Of a stretch of DNA of 64,000 bases, positions 22,313 through 34,035 are shown in pieces; position 1 is the stretch's first letter; the number at the start of each line of letters is the position of its first letter. Origin of the DNA: Nipponacmea schrenckii (lineage: Eukaryota; Mollusca; Gastropoda; Lottiidae). The notes under the pieces were generated by a model. It saw only the letters and a list, made by a program, of their open reading frames with translations, searched no databases and was not told where the DNA came from. The stretch covers positions 36,414,338-36,478,337 of the forward strand of contig CM060199.1 in the NCBI GenBank assembly GCA_030562195.1. Direction: 5' to 3'. The position numbers were made by a program, and so were the translations under genes.

Positions 22313-22872
22313 TAGAAACTATATTTGCAGAGAACAATTTCCGTCCATACAGCTTCCAAACCGGGAATACACAGATCATAGCGAGGCTTACTTATTATAT
22401 GGTCTTTAATATAGATTGTAACCCCACCGCCAAGGCTTTCGCGGTTCAGGACAATGGGGGATGATATGAAGGGATTTTAAGGTTTTCCAGGGGTGTTGTG
22501 TCAGCAAGCCACGTTTCAGAAAAAGTGAGAACATCACAATCAGGTATTTCTGCTTGTAAAGCAGTAAGGCTGGTTGATAAGCCACGAATATTTAAATGAA
22601 GGAGACTGATGTAATTATCATTTGGACCGGGATTTGGGTGAATATCCCCACAGTTAAGCAACAATGAAGTAGTGATGTAGTACTTATATTGTATAGCAAG
22701 ATAAAACCATTCGACCGAGCATGAGGTATGGTGTATCACGTCGAAGATCGAGGGTGGCGGCGAACAAATCACGAGTCAAGAAGAAAGAATTTTTAAGAAA
22801 GGCGATGTTATAGCTGAGGGATGTGAGTGTGTGCATAGGGCAAAGATGTACAGGACAGGGATAAAATTAATT
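22313..22872 (-). mobile_element. LINE ORF2 N-terminus, inverted copy
   Basis: Reverse complement of 20600-21150, almost identical. It holds the same GDIHPNPGP endonuclease start. The fold-back junction lies at about 22312, where the right copy begins at the position equal to about 21151 of the left. Confidence 0.9.
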
Positions 22873-22879
22873 ACTGTAA

Positions 22880-23940
22880 TTATTTCAAATCATTATGTTT
22901 ACTGTTGTTTAAAGTAAAACTGAGTTTAAGATTTACATATATGAGATACATACCTATAAGATACTGAAGCTTTACTGTAATTATTTCAAATCATTAACAT
23001 TTCAATTCAATATGTTTACTGTTATATAAAGTAAGACTAAGTTTAAGATTTTCATATATGAGATACATATCTATAAGATATTATAAATTTACTTTAAACA
23101 TTACTATTCAATATTTTTACTTTTATATAAAGTAAGACTAATTTTAATATTTTCATATATGAGATACATATCTATAAGATACTATAGATTTACTTTAAAC
23201 ATTTCAATTCAATATGTTTACTGATATATAAAGCTAAACTATGTTTAAGATTTTCACATATGAGATACATATCTATAAGATACTACAGATCTACTTTAAA
23301 CATTACTATTCAATATGTTTACTTTTATATAAAGTAAGACTATGTTTAAGATTTTCACATATGAGATACATATCTATAAGATACTACAGATCTACTTTAA
23401 ACATTACTATTCAATATGTTTACTTTTATATAAAGTAAGACTAATTATAATATTTTCATATATGAGATACATATCTATAAGATACTAAAAATTTACTTTA
23501 AACATTTCAATTCAATATGTTTACTTTTATATAAAGAAAGACTAAGTTTAAGATTTTCATATATGAGATACATATCTATAAGATTACTATAAATTTACTT
23601 TAAACATTTCAATTCAATGTGTTTACTATTATATAAGGTTAAACTAAGTTTAAGATTTTCATATATGAGATACATATCTATAAGATATTATAAATTTACT
23701 TTAAATATTTCAATTCAATGTGTTTACTGTTATATAAAGTAAGACTAAGTTTAAGATTTTCATATATGAGATACATATCTATAAGATACTATAGATTTAC
23801 TTTAAACATTTCAATTCAATGTGTTACTGTTATATAAAGTTAACCTAAGTTTAAGGTTTCCATAATGAGATACATATCTATAAGATTACTATAAATATAC
23901 TATAAATTCAATGTATTAACTGTAATATAAAGTAGAGAAC
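22880..23940 (-). repeat. about 100-bp tandem array inside LINE, inverted copy
   Basis: About ten units run in the opposite orientation to 19690-20480, with words such as ATGAGATACATATCTATAAG and ATTTACTTTAAACATTTCAA. It joins ORF2 (22.8 kb) to ORF1 (24.0 kb) of the inverted LINE. Confidence 0.9.
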
Positions 23941-24031
23941 ACTTAACTTAAATTTGCTGTTAATGGATTCCTTTTCATTGTAGCTTGACCTTGATCACTT
24001 GTGCTGATAGTAACTTTCAATCTGAGACATT

Positions 24032-24676
24032 TTAATAGTGATATAAAGTCTCTTTCAGTTTTATAAGTTTCACATTTCCAGATTTCATCAATGGTCCAAT
24101 TTCCATCAAATGTTTCTCTTTGTAAAGCTGTCTAGCTTTAGAATCAAGAACAGCCCTTTTGTTGGTTAAGTCATCATTTATATAAAGTTTTTCTTTTCTC
24201 ATGCAGGCTGGTGTAGATGGGTTGATGTTTTTTAGTTCCTTTTTTTTCTTCAAAAGGGCCTTTTTATGATAATACCCTTTGAAGCGAACAATTATTGGTC
24301 GGATTCTGTTTTTAGTTTTGTAGTCAGATAAGTTGCCAACTCTATGACTTCTATTTATGTCCCTTTCATCAATATCAACAACAATTATTTTACCAATTTG
24401 GACTACAAGTTTGTCAGTAGATTCACCCTCTGTTTCTTCAACCCCATGGATTTTAATTGCTTCTCTCCTTAAATGCTGCCCATTCTCGTCTTGTTTTTCT
24501 ATCAGTTCTTCTATCAATTCATCTTTTAATTTCAACTCTTTCTCAAGATTTTCTACCCTTGTTGTAAGGAATTCCATAATTTTCTTGTTCGAGGCTGATA
24601 TTTCCTTTTTGATGTCTGGTAAGATCAGGTTGGCAACTTTTAAAGCGAGTTCATTTAACTTTTCATCGGAGAGCAA
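24032..24676 (-). mobile_element. LINE ORF1, right copy (open)
   Basis: A 214-codon frame begins LSDEKLNELALKVANLILP (the start may be non-ATG or lie upstream). Coiled-coil (NLEKELKLKDELIEELIEKQ), RNA-binding-like part and C-terminal basic domain are as in the left copy. It is intact over its length, unlike the left copy. The order on the minus strand is ORF1, array, ORF2. Confidence 0.85.
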
Positions 24677-24729
24677 CTACCAGATTCATCCATATCTTGA
24701 AGCTCGGCATCAAATTCTTCAAGTTGTTC

Positions 24730-26034
24730 AAGAAGGACTGTGTGCTAAAACAAGTAGACTGTGTGACTGTTTTAGCACTTTGCACCATTTTGGCCATCGC
24801 GGGATGAACTTCTTTAAACTACTGCAGGAGTTTCTTTTTTTTCGTGTAATTTTTCCGGCAATTTCTATGCACTTTATTTCCACTTTATTTGTGTCCCCTT
24901 TTCTCGTAGTAGCCTACATACTTTCCCGGGATCGAATCACCAACTTAAAAAAAAAATTAAATTTGAAAATGACAATTCTGTTCCCTACAAATTTTTAGAT
25001 AAAGTAACAAGGTTTCAAAAAACAACAAGATCGTACAAATCGGAGAAAAATAAGCGGACTGATTATAAAATTTGCTAAATGTCACCGTTCTGTGATAACA
25101 CATAAAGTTTCACTTCCGGTTAGAATTTTTTCCTCTAATTGGGTTCTAATTATGCCTGATAGTTTATATGTGTAGCTTTTGTACTCATTTCTTACATACC
25201 TCGAATCCACTAAAACTCGATATATTTGGAAGATGGATGTTTTTGTAGTTCAATCATACCATCATTATTCCCTTACACCATTCATGACATGCCTGTGGTT
25301 GCGTCAAATTTTTTTTTTTCAAGAATTTCAATCGCGCTGTTCTAGTTTTTTATTTATTTTTTATTATTTTTTCTATTTTTTTTCTTATTTTTTTTTATTT
25401 TTATTGCTATTTATATGTTTATAGCACGGGTTTGATAGCTAGACGGTTGAGAGCGAGTGCACCAAAGACACCATTGCCTTAGTGCTTTTCGGGGTAAGGA
25501 TATTATCATACTCTATTTACCCTTTTTTTAAATAATAGCTGAAAAAATATAAAATTGAGCTTACTGTAGTCAGAAAATAGACCGAGTACAACCTATATTT
25601 CATTATGTCTATGTTCTGCTATAATAGGCATTATTTGTTGCTCAGAATTTCTTTCTTAAATTGACAAAACTTTGATTTTATATGGATGTTAAAGCGAGGT
25701 TCGTTGGATCTATCCTATTCTAGTCTCAGAAAGGGCAATGTTTAGCTTAGATAATCAGTAATAGTGTTTACTGCTCACTGTTGAAATTTTGCGATTTGCG
25801 TGCCTTTTTGATGAATATTTACATTATACTTTCATGACCCAAATCAAATCCTGAAATGGTGAAGATCAAGTGAAAATAAAATTTTCCGAAACTTACAAAC
25901 ATAAACATTTATTCCCATGATGTACAATATACATGCCCCCAAAACAGGCACAAATTCAAAACCTACATTTTAAACCAAGCCACCATGTATTATTTTATCA
26001 AACAAGTTACTTTTCTTTTTACAGCAGGTTAAAA
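24730..26034. other. no gene; foldback-arm fragment and T-rich tract
   Basis: At about 25190-25345 there is a copy of one arm of the foldback element found whole at 34036-34677 (ACCTCGAATCCACTAAA, GATGGATGTTTTTGTAGTTC). It runs into a T-rich tract at 25340-25420. The rest is unrecognised. Confidence 0.6.
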
Positions 26035-27223
26035 ATGTCGGCACAAAGCAAAATAGAGACGCCCAAAGAGATAGAACTGTAAGTGTAATTAAATAATTTT
26101 GATGAGATCCTAGGCAAGTTGGATATTGACTATTTTTCGATGAACAGTTTTTTAGTTATGGCCCTCTACTTACTCAAAACACATTGAAATTGGCTTGTGA
26201 ACGCGATAGAAACATTAGTTTTCATCTATTTTAAATGAATTTCGGTTTGAACATTTATACTGACGAGATCTTGATCAAGTTCGATAATGACGATTTGATG
26301 AACGGTTTTTTACTTATTGCACTTGACTTAGCCAAAACGTGTGGAAATTGACTTGTGACTATAGAGACGACAGTTTTCATCAGATGAAATTTGGTGTGGT
26401 CGTGTAGATTAATGAGATCTTGGATTAGACCCACATAATGTTGGAGTTTCAACCTGCATTAAAACAGAAATATACTTTAAGTGGGCAATCGACGCTAGGC
26501 AACCAAAAGTTTGATATATTTGCAAAGTGTTTATTAATCAATGAAATATAACAATTGTGGTCGTATATTGCCGTCGCCCCTGTCCGTCCTGTCGGCTCAT
26601 CCATCAACAATTTGTTGGTGAATACAATAGAGACTATAATTTTTTATCTAACTTTAATAAAATTCCGTTTGATTTGAAGATTTTTCGATGAACGAGTTTT
26701 GAGACCTTGCCCATGAAAAAACTAGACAAAATCTGTTTTTAAACGCAATATTACAGACGACAGTTTCAATCAGATTTTCATTAAATTAAGTATGATTATA
26801 CTTATTGACAAGTGTAAATAGCTTGTAGATGCTTTTTGGGATGATTAAAGCTGCCATGATATTTGTTGCTGCTTTTGACCCTCGCTTAATCAATGATAAA
26901 TGTTTAATATTTCAGGTTAAAAGGACGTCTTAAAAAGACCAAACAGTGTCTTGACGAAATCATCAAAGGTCGAAAAGAATTGCTGGTAATTTTATCACAG
27001 GAAATAGCGGTATTAGATAAATTAGCAAGTGATGTCCAAATTTGTAAGGTTTCTGGTGGAGTTGCCGGTACTGTTGGGACTGGTATGGTCGTAGCTGGAT
27101 TGGCTGCTTCTTTCTTTACGTGCGGCGCATCCCTTATAGTATCATTGGTTGGTGCTGGGGTGGGGGCTTCTGGTGCTGTAGTAGCATCTGGTGCCTCAAT
27201 AGCTAATGCTGTTATTAGTAAAA
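26035..27223 (+). CDS. apolipoprotein L-like protein B, 5' part (cut by gap)
   Basis: Exon 1 at 26035-26078 (MSAQSKIETPKEIE, donor CT|GTAAGTG, phase 2) and exon 2 from 26916 (acceptor ATATTTCAG) join in frame to give a continuous protein through QCLDEIIKGRKELLVIL. This leads into the glycine-rich ApoL membrane hairpin (GKVSGG in gene A, here CKVSGGVAGTVGTGMVVAG). The coding sequence is open up to the N gap at 27224, at the same codon where gene A has an A-run (VISKKKRK). After the gap the sequence is a BEL/Pao element, not ApoL, so the 3' half is missing or lies in the gap. It is the paralogue of the gene at 9055; the intron is about 84% the same in many blocks by eye, but this was not computed. 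Whether it is functional is unknown. Confidence 0.75.
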
Positions 27224-27723
27224 NNNNNNNNNNNNNNNNNNNNNNNNNNNNNNNNNNNNNNNNNNNNNNNNNNNNNNNNNNNNNNNNNNNNNNNNNNNNN
27301 NNNNNNNNNNNNNNNNNNNNNNNNNNNNNNNNNNNNNNNNNNNNNNNNNNNNNNNNNNNNNNNNNNNNNNNNNNNNNNNNNNNNNNNNNNNNNNNNNNNN
27401 NNNNNNNNNNNNNNNNNNNNNNNNNNNNNNNNNNNNNNNNNNNNNNNNNNNNNNNNNNNNNNNNNNNNNNNNNNNNNNNNNNNNNNNNNNNNNNNNNNNN
27501 NNNNNNNNNNNNNNNNNNNNNNNNNNNNNNNNNNNNNNNNNNNNNNNNNNNNNNNNNNNNNNNNNNNNNNNNNNNNNNNNNNNNNNNNNNNNNNNNNNNN
27601 NNNNNNNNNNNNNNNNNNNNNNNNNNNNNNNNNNNNNNNNNNNNNNNNNNNNNNNNNNNNNNNNNNNNNNNNNNNNNNNNNNNNNNNNNNNNNNNNNNNN
27701 NNNNNNNNNNNNNNNNNNNNNNN
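27224..27723. other. assembly gap, 500 N
   Basis: Exactly 500 N, a placeholder. It lies between the interrupted ApoL B coding sequence and a BEL/Pao fragment. Confidence 0.95.
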
Positions 27724-29604
27724 CGTTTTATCAAAAGAATAGAAATAAAAAGGCAAACTATGATGAAGTTCTACAACCAGAAGAGATAGCTTACTCTGAA
27801 CATCAACTAATGATACTTACCCAGAGGTCAATGGTAGATTGGGAGGAAAGGTACAGAGATCTGGCGCCTTTTATAAAAGATGGTCGGAGGAAGGTTACGA
27901 AAGTCTCCATTACAATATGATGAGATTCATCCTGTCTTGTTGGTGCCAGAAAGTGATATAACCAAGTTAATAGTTAGAGACTTTCACATTAAAAATGGTC
28001 ATTGTGGATCAGAGAGAACACTTGGTGACATCAGACGTAAATACTGGATAGTCAGAGGGAGAAACTGTGTTAAAGGGTTAATAAGACAATGTGTTATATG
28101 TAGAAGATTGAGACAACCCGCCCACACAACATTGATGGCAGACCTACCAGCTGATCGCCTGAAACCTTTTACGCCACCCTTTACAGCAACCGGAGTTCAA
28201 TTTCAATTGAGAATTTCAAGGAATAAGACAGAGAAGGCATGGAGAGTTATTTTTACCTGCGCTACAGTGAGAGCTGTGCATTTAGATATTGTGGAAAACC
28301 TATCAACACAAGCCACAAGAATTGAGAAGATTTGTTGCCACTCACGGATGGCCGCAAGTGATAATATCTGACAATGGTTCGAACTTTGTGAGAGCAGAAA
28401 AGGAGCTTAGCAAACTATATGAAGATGGAAGACGAGAACTTGAAGATTTCACGATGCTACATAAAACCAAATGGAAGTTCAACACACCATTGAGTCCACA
28501 TCAAGGAGGTTTCTTTGAAACATTGGTAAAACAGACCAAGAAAGCTTTGAAAGTGGTAATAGGGGATCAGATCTTGTCTTGGAACGAGATGACGACTGTA
28601 TTTGTCGAAGTCAAGTGTCTCTTAAAGGGATAATAGGCGTTAGAACGAACATAAAATTTTAAGTTCACTCAAATTTGGACAATAACAGTATATATCCATC
28701 AGTGGACTTACCTATACATCAAAATCCCTCTAAAATCCGATAAATCCCCAAAATAAAGTAGTTAATCATAAAACGCTTGAGCCATCCATCAAACGATTTT
28801 CAAATCGTGTAAATATAAAGGGAAGTAACTCTAACATGTGGGTTTTCACGCGTCCTTGACCCCTACTGTTGAATTCCACAATGATGTTTTAGCGTTAATT
28901 TACCAGACGCTTTTATTCTCAAACTGAATGGAATCGTCGCTGGCTCACTTTTTTTTAAAATTCCGAATATTTTTTTATTGTGGCTTTTTAAAATTTGGTA
29001 AAGTGTGGGATGCATACTTATTTAACTAATAGTCAATATGAAACACAAATATAAGCCGTAGGACGAGTGTATTCTAACGCCTATTATCCCTTTAAATAGT
29101 CGTCCTATAAGTTATTCTTCTAGTGATCCCAACGATCTTGCAGCATTAACACCAAACCACTTTATTCTGGGAAGAGCAACCATCGAAGTACCCCAAGGCC
29201 CTTTCAAAGAAACGAAAAATTTACACAAGAAACTAGAATTTGTTCAAATGTTGATAGGACGATTTTTTTCAAGATTCGTCAAAGAATATTTTCCATCACT
29301 AATGAGAAGATCCAAATGGTTGAGGAAGGAGAAACAGTTACAAGTGGGTGATATAGTATTATTGAATGATCCAAATATTCCAAGGGGAAAATGGGAGTTA
29401 TCGAAAATTATAGAAGTCTACCTAGGATCAGATGGAGTAGTTAGAAACGTCAAAGTGAAAACAAAGCATGGAGATCGATCCAACGCTGTTGTCCAATTCT
29501 GGAATGTGATGGTGAACAACCATAGTATTTTGACTGTGATGAGGACGTTTGCAAATCAAATGTGTCTTAGCATTAGATTAAGGAACTTTCAGAATCGCAT
29601 ATAA
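27724..29604 (+). mobile_element. BEL/Pao retrotransposon pol fragment (broken)
   Basis: This is the integrase end of a BEL/Pao pol. It contains HPVLLVPESDITKLIVRDFH, the zinc-binding HCGSERTLGDIRRKYWIVRG and CVICRRLRQPAH pieces, and the integrase core (RAVHLDIVE, ISDNGSNFVRAEKEL, LSPHQGGFFE). The DUF5641-like tail follows (PNHFILGRAT, WLRKEKQLQVGDIVLLNDPN, RGKWELSKI). Frameshifts near 27890, 28200 and 28320 break it, and a MITE (28622-29095) interrupts it; without that insert the reading frame is continuous. Protease, RT and RNase H are absent, lost or in the gap. No LTR was found with confidence. Confidence 0.85.
28622..29095. mobile_element. TTAA-flanked MITE, copy 2, in BEL/Pao
   Basis: The ends are TTAA-AGGGATAATAGGCGTTAG and CTAACGCCTATTATCCCT-TTAA, perfect over at least 20 bases, with TTAA target duplications. 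The interrupted pol frame resumes exactly across one TTAA, which fixes the borders. No coding capacity. TTAA targets suggest piggyBac- or Kolobok-type mobilisation. Confidence 0.9.
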
Positions 29605-29990
29605 TTTCAATCTGAGATTTAGTATGTTACTTCGTTCACTCCTGGTTCTTTGGAGGATGTTGTGAAATTATTGTTTCTTTAATGTTATACCACAATTTAT
29701 TGTATGTGGTCTGAATCATTAATTGATACTCAGCAGAGTTATTTCCCCTTAGCATATTTGTTTTTCTGAGACTCCATTTTAAACAGATCACCACGTTTCT
29801 ATTTCTAGAGATTTCATTGATTTAGGGTTGAGGACAAAACTCTTCAGGTTATTATTGTTTTATTTTATCCAACAGTGTCTTGTCATATTAACCATATGAT
29901 ATTTAACTTGCGTCAGGCTGTGCTTTAATTGTGAATTAGGCTATGTGTTCGTGTGCTATATGAATATGATTATTATCGGTAGGCCTTTTT
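29605..29990. other. no gene; may contain BEL 3' end
   Basis: Non-coding sequence directly after the pol end. It could hold a remnant of the 3' LTR, but no matching 5' LTR is available to test this. Confidence 0.3.
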
Positions 29991-30376
29991 TCCAATAGAT
30001 TACACGTTAAGGATTTTTATTATACTAACGAACTGGTCATTTTAATAATTATACAATCTTATCTTTTATATCATATTAATCATTAAATTATATAACAGAT
30101 CATTCATATATAATCATTCATTCTAGCAAATTGTATTTTAGTCTGTTTTGAGAGGTATAATTTTGAATATCTACTTAATTTGTTGGGTTATAATGGTAGA
30201 TGGTGACTGTTTGGTAGTTATTTTGGAGAAAACGATATATAACACTCAAATACAAATAACAAATGTTTTATTATCATAAATATCACACTTAAACCTTGAA
30301 TACAATCCTCCAGAGAAAAAAAGTTCCAAATGGTAATACACCTAACATCAAACAATGAAAATATGTTCGATATTAT
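29991..30376. repeat. start of segmental duplication unit B
   Basis: Matches 37850-38235 closely, including TTCATTCTAGCAAATTGTAT and GTCTGTTTTGAGAGGTATAA. This is the 3' flank of galaxin-like gene B. Confidence 0.85.
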
Positions 30377-31229
30377 ATAAGATAGCTTGCCAGGAAAGGT
30401 AAAATATACGCCCACTGGCAGTATCGATTATGAATAAAAAAAAATGAAATATTCAGCCTTCAATCATATACTTCATTTCTAGGGTGACAAATGTACAATA
30501 TTCCTAAGTTTCATTAAAATCTGTCAAGAATTATACCTAATAACAAGGCAATAACTCATTAAATATTTTTCAGTATTTTTGATTAAAAGAGCTCACTCTT
30601 GTGTGATAACAAACAATTTCAACAAAATTCATCAAAATCCGTATTGAATTGTGCCTTGAAAAGTGAGTGTTTACGAGCCAAAAAGCGTACGCACTTTAAA
30701 GAACATGGGCAATAATTCATATTAAATATTTTGTGATATTTCTTCTTTTCAACAGGGTTCATCCTTCGAAGATAGTTAACAATTTCAACAAGTTCTGTCA
30801 AAATCTCTAAAGCATTGTGCCGTCTAGAGTGTTTACGATCTAAAATATTTATGTTCATATATTTCAATACTTTTGATTTTCAATAGGGTTCATCTTTGGG
30901 TGATATTAAACAATTTCAGCAAGTGTTGTCAAAATCGGTCAAGAATTGTTCTTTGTAGAGTGTTTACAAGCCAAAAATCGAACGCGTTTTCCAAAAACAA
31001 GGGCAATAACTTATACAAAATATTTTTCGTTATAAGTGATTTTCAATAGGGGCCTTGCGTGATAACAAATACTCAAGCCAAGTTTCATCAAAATCCATTA
31101 AGAATTGTTCTTTCAAGAGTGTTTAGAAACTAAAATTGAACGCGTTTTCAAGAAGGGCTATAACTCAGGACGGACCGACGGACGGACATGGGTGACGACA
31201 ATATACGCCCCCTATTTCATGTGGGCGAA
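30377..31229. mobile_element. insertion with about 120-bp internal repeats, unit B only
   Basis: Unit C (38245) and unit A read straight through this point. Unit B carries extra sequence starting near AGATAGCTTGCCAGG and ending in CCTATTTCATGTGGGCG. Inside, three to four diverged units repeat GGGCAATAACTCAT, AACAATTTCAACAA, TCAAAATC-GT, AGAATTGT-CTTT and GAACGCGTTTTC. The right end carries GACGGACCGACGGACGGAC and CGACAATATACGCC, the inverted form of the CGTCCGTC family at 16816. Confidence 0.75.
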
Positions 31230-31307
31230 TAAAAATAACAAGAACTACAAAGGTCAAGACTGTTATTATACCGTATTGTATATTATATAAACGACATAAT
31301 TTGTACT

Positions 31308-33493
31308 TTAACAAATTCTTCCGTTACAACAACTGCTAACGCTAGAATCATACCCTATGGTACCGCAGCAAGCAGCACTTGGTACCCATTTGTACACGAT
31401 ATTTCCGGCACAACACAAATTAGAATTAGCATCATATCCTCTATTCCCACAGCAAGCAGCACTTGGTACCCATTTGTACACGATATTTCCGCCACAACAC
31501 AAATTAGAATTAGCATCATATCCTCTATTCCCACAGCAAGCAGCACTTGGTACCCATTTATAAACGACTGTCCCATCACAACACATACTAAACTGAGAGT
31601 TGTATGTTTTGTTCCCACAGACTGCTAAAATAGAAGAAACATATAAATTTCATTTCTATACTTTTTCATTCATTATATATATGAGTATATATTCAACAGT
31701 GAACTGACCCGGAGTCAGAAAGTAACAGAATCCTTGTAAAATTTTTGAAAAACGCTTAATCAATTTATTTAGCGTTTTTCAACAAATGCATCTTTATAAA
31801 TATTTAATTAGTTTCTATCTATATTTATTTTATTATTTTTTATGTAATTTTTGGCAGCAGGTATATTTACTAATAAATAAAGCTCTTGTTAGCCAAGTTT
31901 ATAATTTTCATATTTATGTTTATTTTGAAGACCTTTTATCCCGTTAATATGTTAATTGCAAAAAGGAGTATTTGGTGCATTTAAAAAATTCTAAAAGTTT
32001 GGTTCTTGGGGGTTTTTTGCAAAAAATATCGACAAAAATTTTCCCAAGCAATTCAAAATTTACAACTTTGTTGCTAATTTCCTGATCAATCCGAATTCTC
32101 AGAATATAGACAATTAGATGTCCACACAAAATAATATCGCGTAATTCTTTTTTATCATTTCCGGTTTTGGCGGGAGGAATTATTAATATATAATCACGTC
32201 TAGTGCCACTACCGGTATGAATTCAAAATTTCGACGAAAACGATATATTGTCTATTGTGCATAATTACTATCCACGTTGAAGAAAAGATCCTGACCGGAA
32301 GTGATACATGCGCCGTCATCTTATAGTCACAAGATTCAATTCCTTCGCCATTTTTTATCCGATTTGTATGATATTGACCTCTTTCAAAGCCTTATTACTT
32401 TATCTAAATATTTGTTGAGACAGAATTGTGAATTTCGATTTTAAACTCTTTTCCATGCAGACACGTAAGAATTTTAAGAAAATTTTTATTTCTATCTCAT
32501 GACCTCGACCTTTAATGTCCTCGGAATTTTTAGGGTACAATCAACTTATGCTATCTATTAATATGCTGATATTGGGTATAAATTATCAACTTCTCTAATA
32601 TTTGCCAATCGAAATCTGATATTTTTGCAACTTAATGAATATCTGAAACCAAATATTAATCGTTTACGTTTTTATATTACTATTTTATAGTAGCCTATAG
32701 TAGCTTACTAAAAACGGTTAAGTGCGCTAGAATGCCCATTCTAATACCTATTAGGCCTACCCCTATAATAAAAGCTGTATTAAAAAATACCAACCTGACC
32801 ACGTATTCTATTTCAGAATATATGTGGTTGTCATAATAATAAACTCTGTATTTTACCTGGGTCAGAATTAGGCCCAATACACAAGGACATTGTCCTGTCT
32901 AACATTCAGCCCATGGAGCAATACAAGTATAAAAAGTTTTTAAAAAAATTTAAAAAAGAAGCGAAAATACACAAAATTTCAATATACACTTTGTATGAAA
33001 TACACAAGTACAAGTGTATAAAATGAATAGATCCATTTTCCGGAGATCTAGTACATTATGGCAGGGAATTTTGTTCAAAACTATAATGATCTGCTGAAAT
33101 AGCTAATACCTTTGATGAAAACACATAATACTTCTAATACCAGTGTCGTAAAACCTTTGACCAATAATAACTAAAACTTCAAACTTCTAATGACAGATTC
33201 TTATGTTGATATTCAAATGTTAAACACCCTAAAACCTCTATTGATTTAAAAGTAGCCTTATCACAAATGGTTTAGTAATAGCAACAACGTAAAATTGTAA
33301 AAGCATCTTCTACATAGCAACAGTGTAAAAGCATTAGTCGCAGAGCATTAATTCTAATATTCAAATTTCGGACTAGGAATTAAAAAAAATACCTGTTGTA
33401 AATTTGAATAAATAACTTACAACGAACTTGCCGGGCGTTGATCAGTTGTAATACTACTAGAAGTATCCCAACACACGTCCATATTGGTTTCAT
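31308..33493 (-). CDS. galaxin-like secreted cysteine-rich repeat protein B
   Basis: Exon 1 at 33493-33421 (MKPIWTCVGILLVVLQLINA, signal peptide; CGTT|GTAAGT) and exon 2 at 31624-31308 (acceptor TATTTTAG), phase 1, 129 residues. Exon 2 has three 28-residue galaxin-type repeats with the same double-cysteine spacing (CC-x13-CC) but a different inter-cysteine sequence from A and C (YKWVPSAA in place of SRSGLSPA). It ends SSCCNGRIC. The 1.8-kb intron holds a MITE remnant. Upstream lies the conserved TATA block at 33902-33909. Frame and splice sites are intact. Confidence 0.8.
31670..31947. mobile_element. TTAA MITE, copy 3 (in galaxin B intron)
   Basis: It contains the family's internal words (GTAACAGAATCC, AAACGCTTAATCAATTT, AGCGTTTTTCAAC) and ends CTTTTATCCCGTTAA at 31947. 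The left end is decayed. Confidence 0.65.
31948..33420. other. rest of galaxin B intron
   Basis: No coding sequence. 31950-32330 matches 39050-39350 of unit C. The rest holds scattered repeats, including an inverted CCATGGGCTGA family copy near 32915. Confidence 0.5.
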
Positions 33494-33841
33494 TTCAATA
33501 TTTTGAACTGGTACGCAAAAAACCTAGAATTAAGAAATCGGTGATGGGAGATGTCAAACCATGATCTTCTACTCGATAATAAACAAAAAATAATAATTTC
33601 AAGTGAGAGAAAACAAATGATATATTATATAAGAGACTTTTGTTTTTCATTCGGACGACAAATTTATTTTATCTTAATTTAGCCTATCTGAATATTTTAC
33701 CAATAGGACCTATTGTTAAACAAGGGTATTTCAATTCTTTTAAGTAAAGTTTATGTTTCTTTACACTGTTTGGCAGGTTATGGAAAGAAGACGTCTAATT
33801 GTGTAGATAAAAAATTGTTATATTCCTTTTAAAAAAAAAAT

Positions 33842-33909
33842 CTATACCAACCTAATTATCCAGCAGCGAAACACGATTAATAACAACAGGCTAATACGTG
33901 GTTTATATA
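33842..33909 (-). promoter_or_regulatory. TATA promoter block of galaxin-like gene B
   Basis: Minus-strand TATATAAA (33909-33902) is followed by the block conserved in all units, ending in a donor-like TAG|GTTGGTATAG near 33851. It corresponds to 6632-6691 in unit A. This copy has one change beside the donor (TTAG in place of TCAG). Confidence 0.5.
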
Positions 33910-34035
33910 CACAGATAAACATTTTTTTTAAAGTACACTATATAGTGCTAAAATGTCACAGGTAAGAGATCCAATATTAACACATCTATATTGTAAACAA
34001 TGTTCAATGCTTTTCGAACCAGACAACAGAAAATA

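Noticed and set aside
25179..25424. 81-codon frame
   Set aside because: It runs through a foldback-arm fragment and a T-rich tract.
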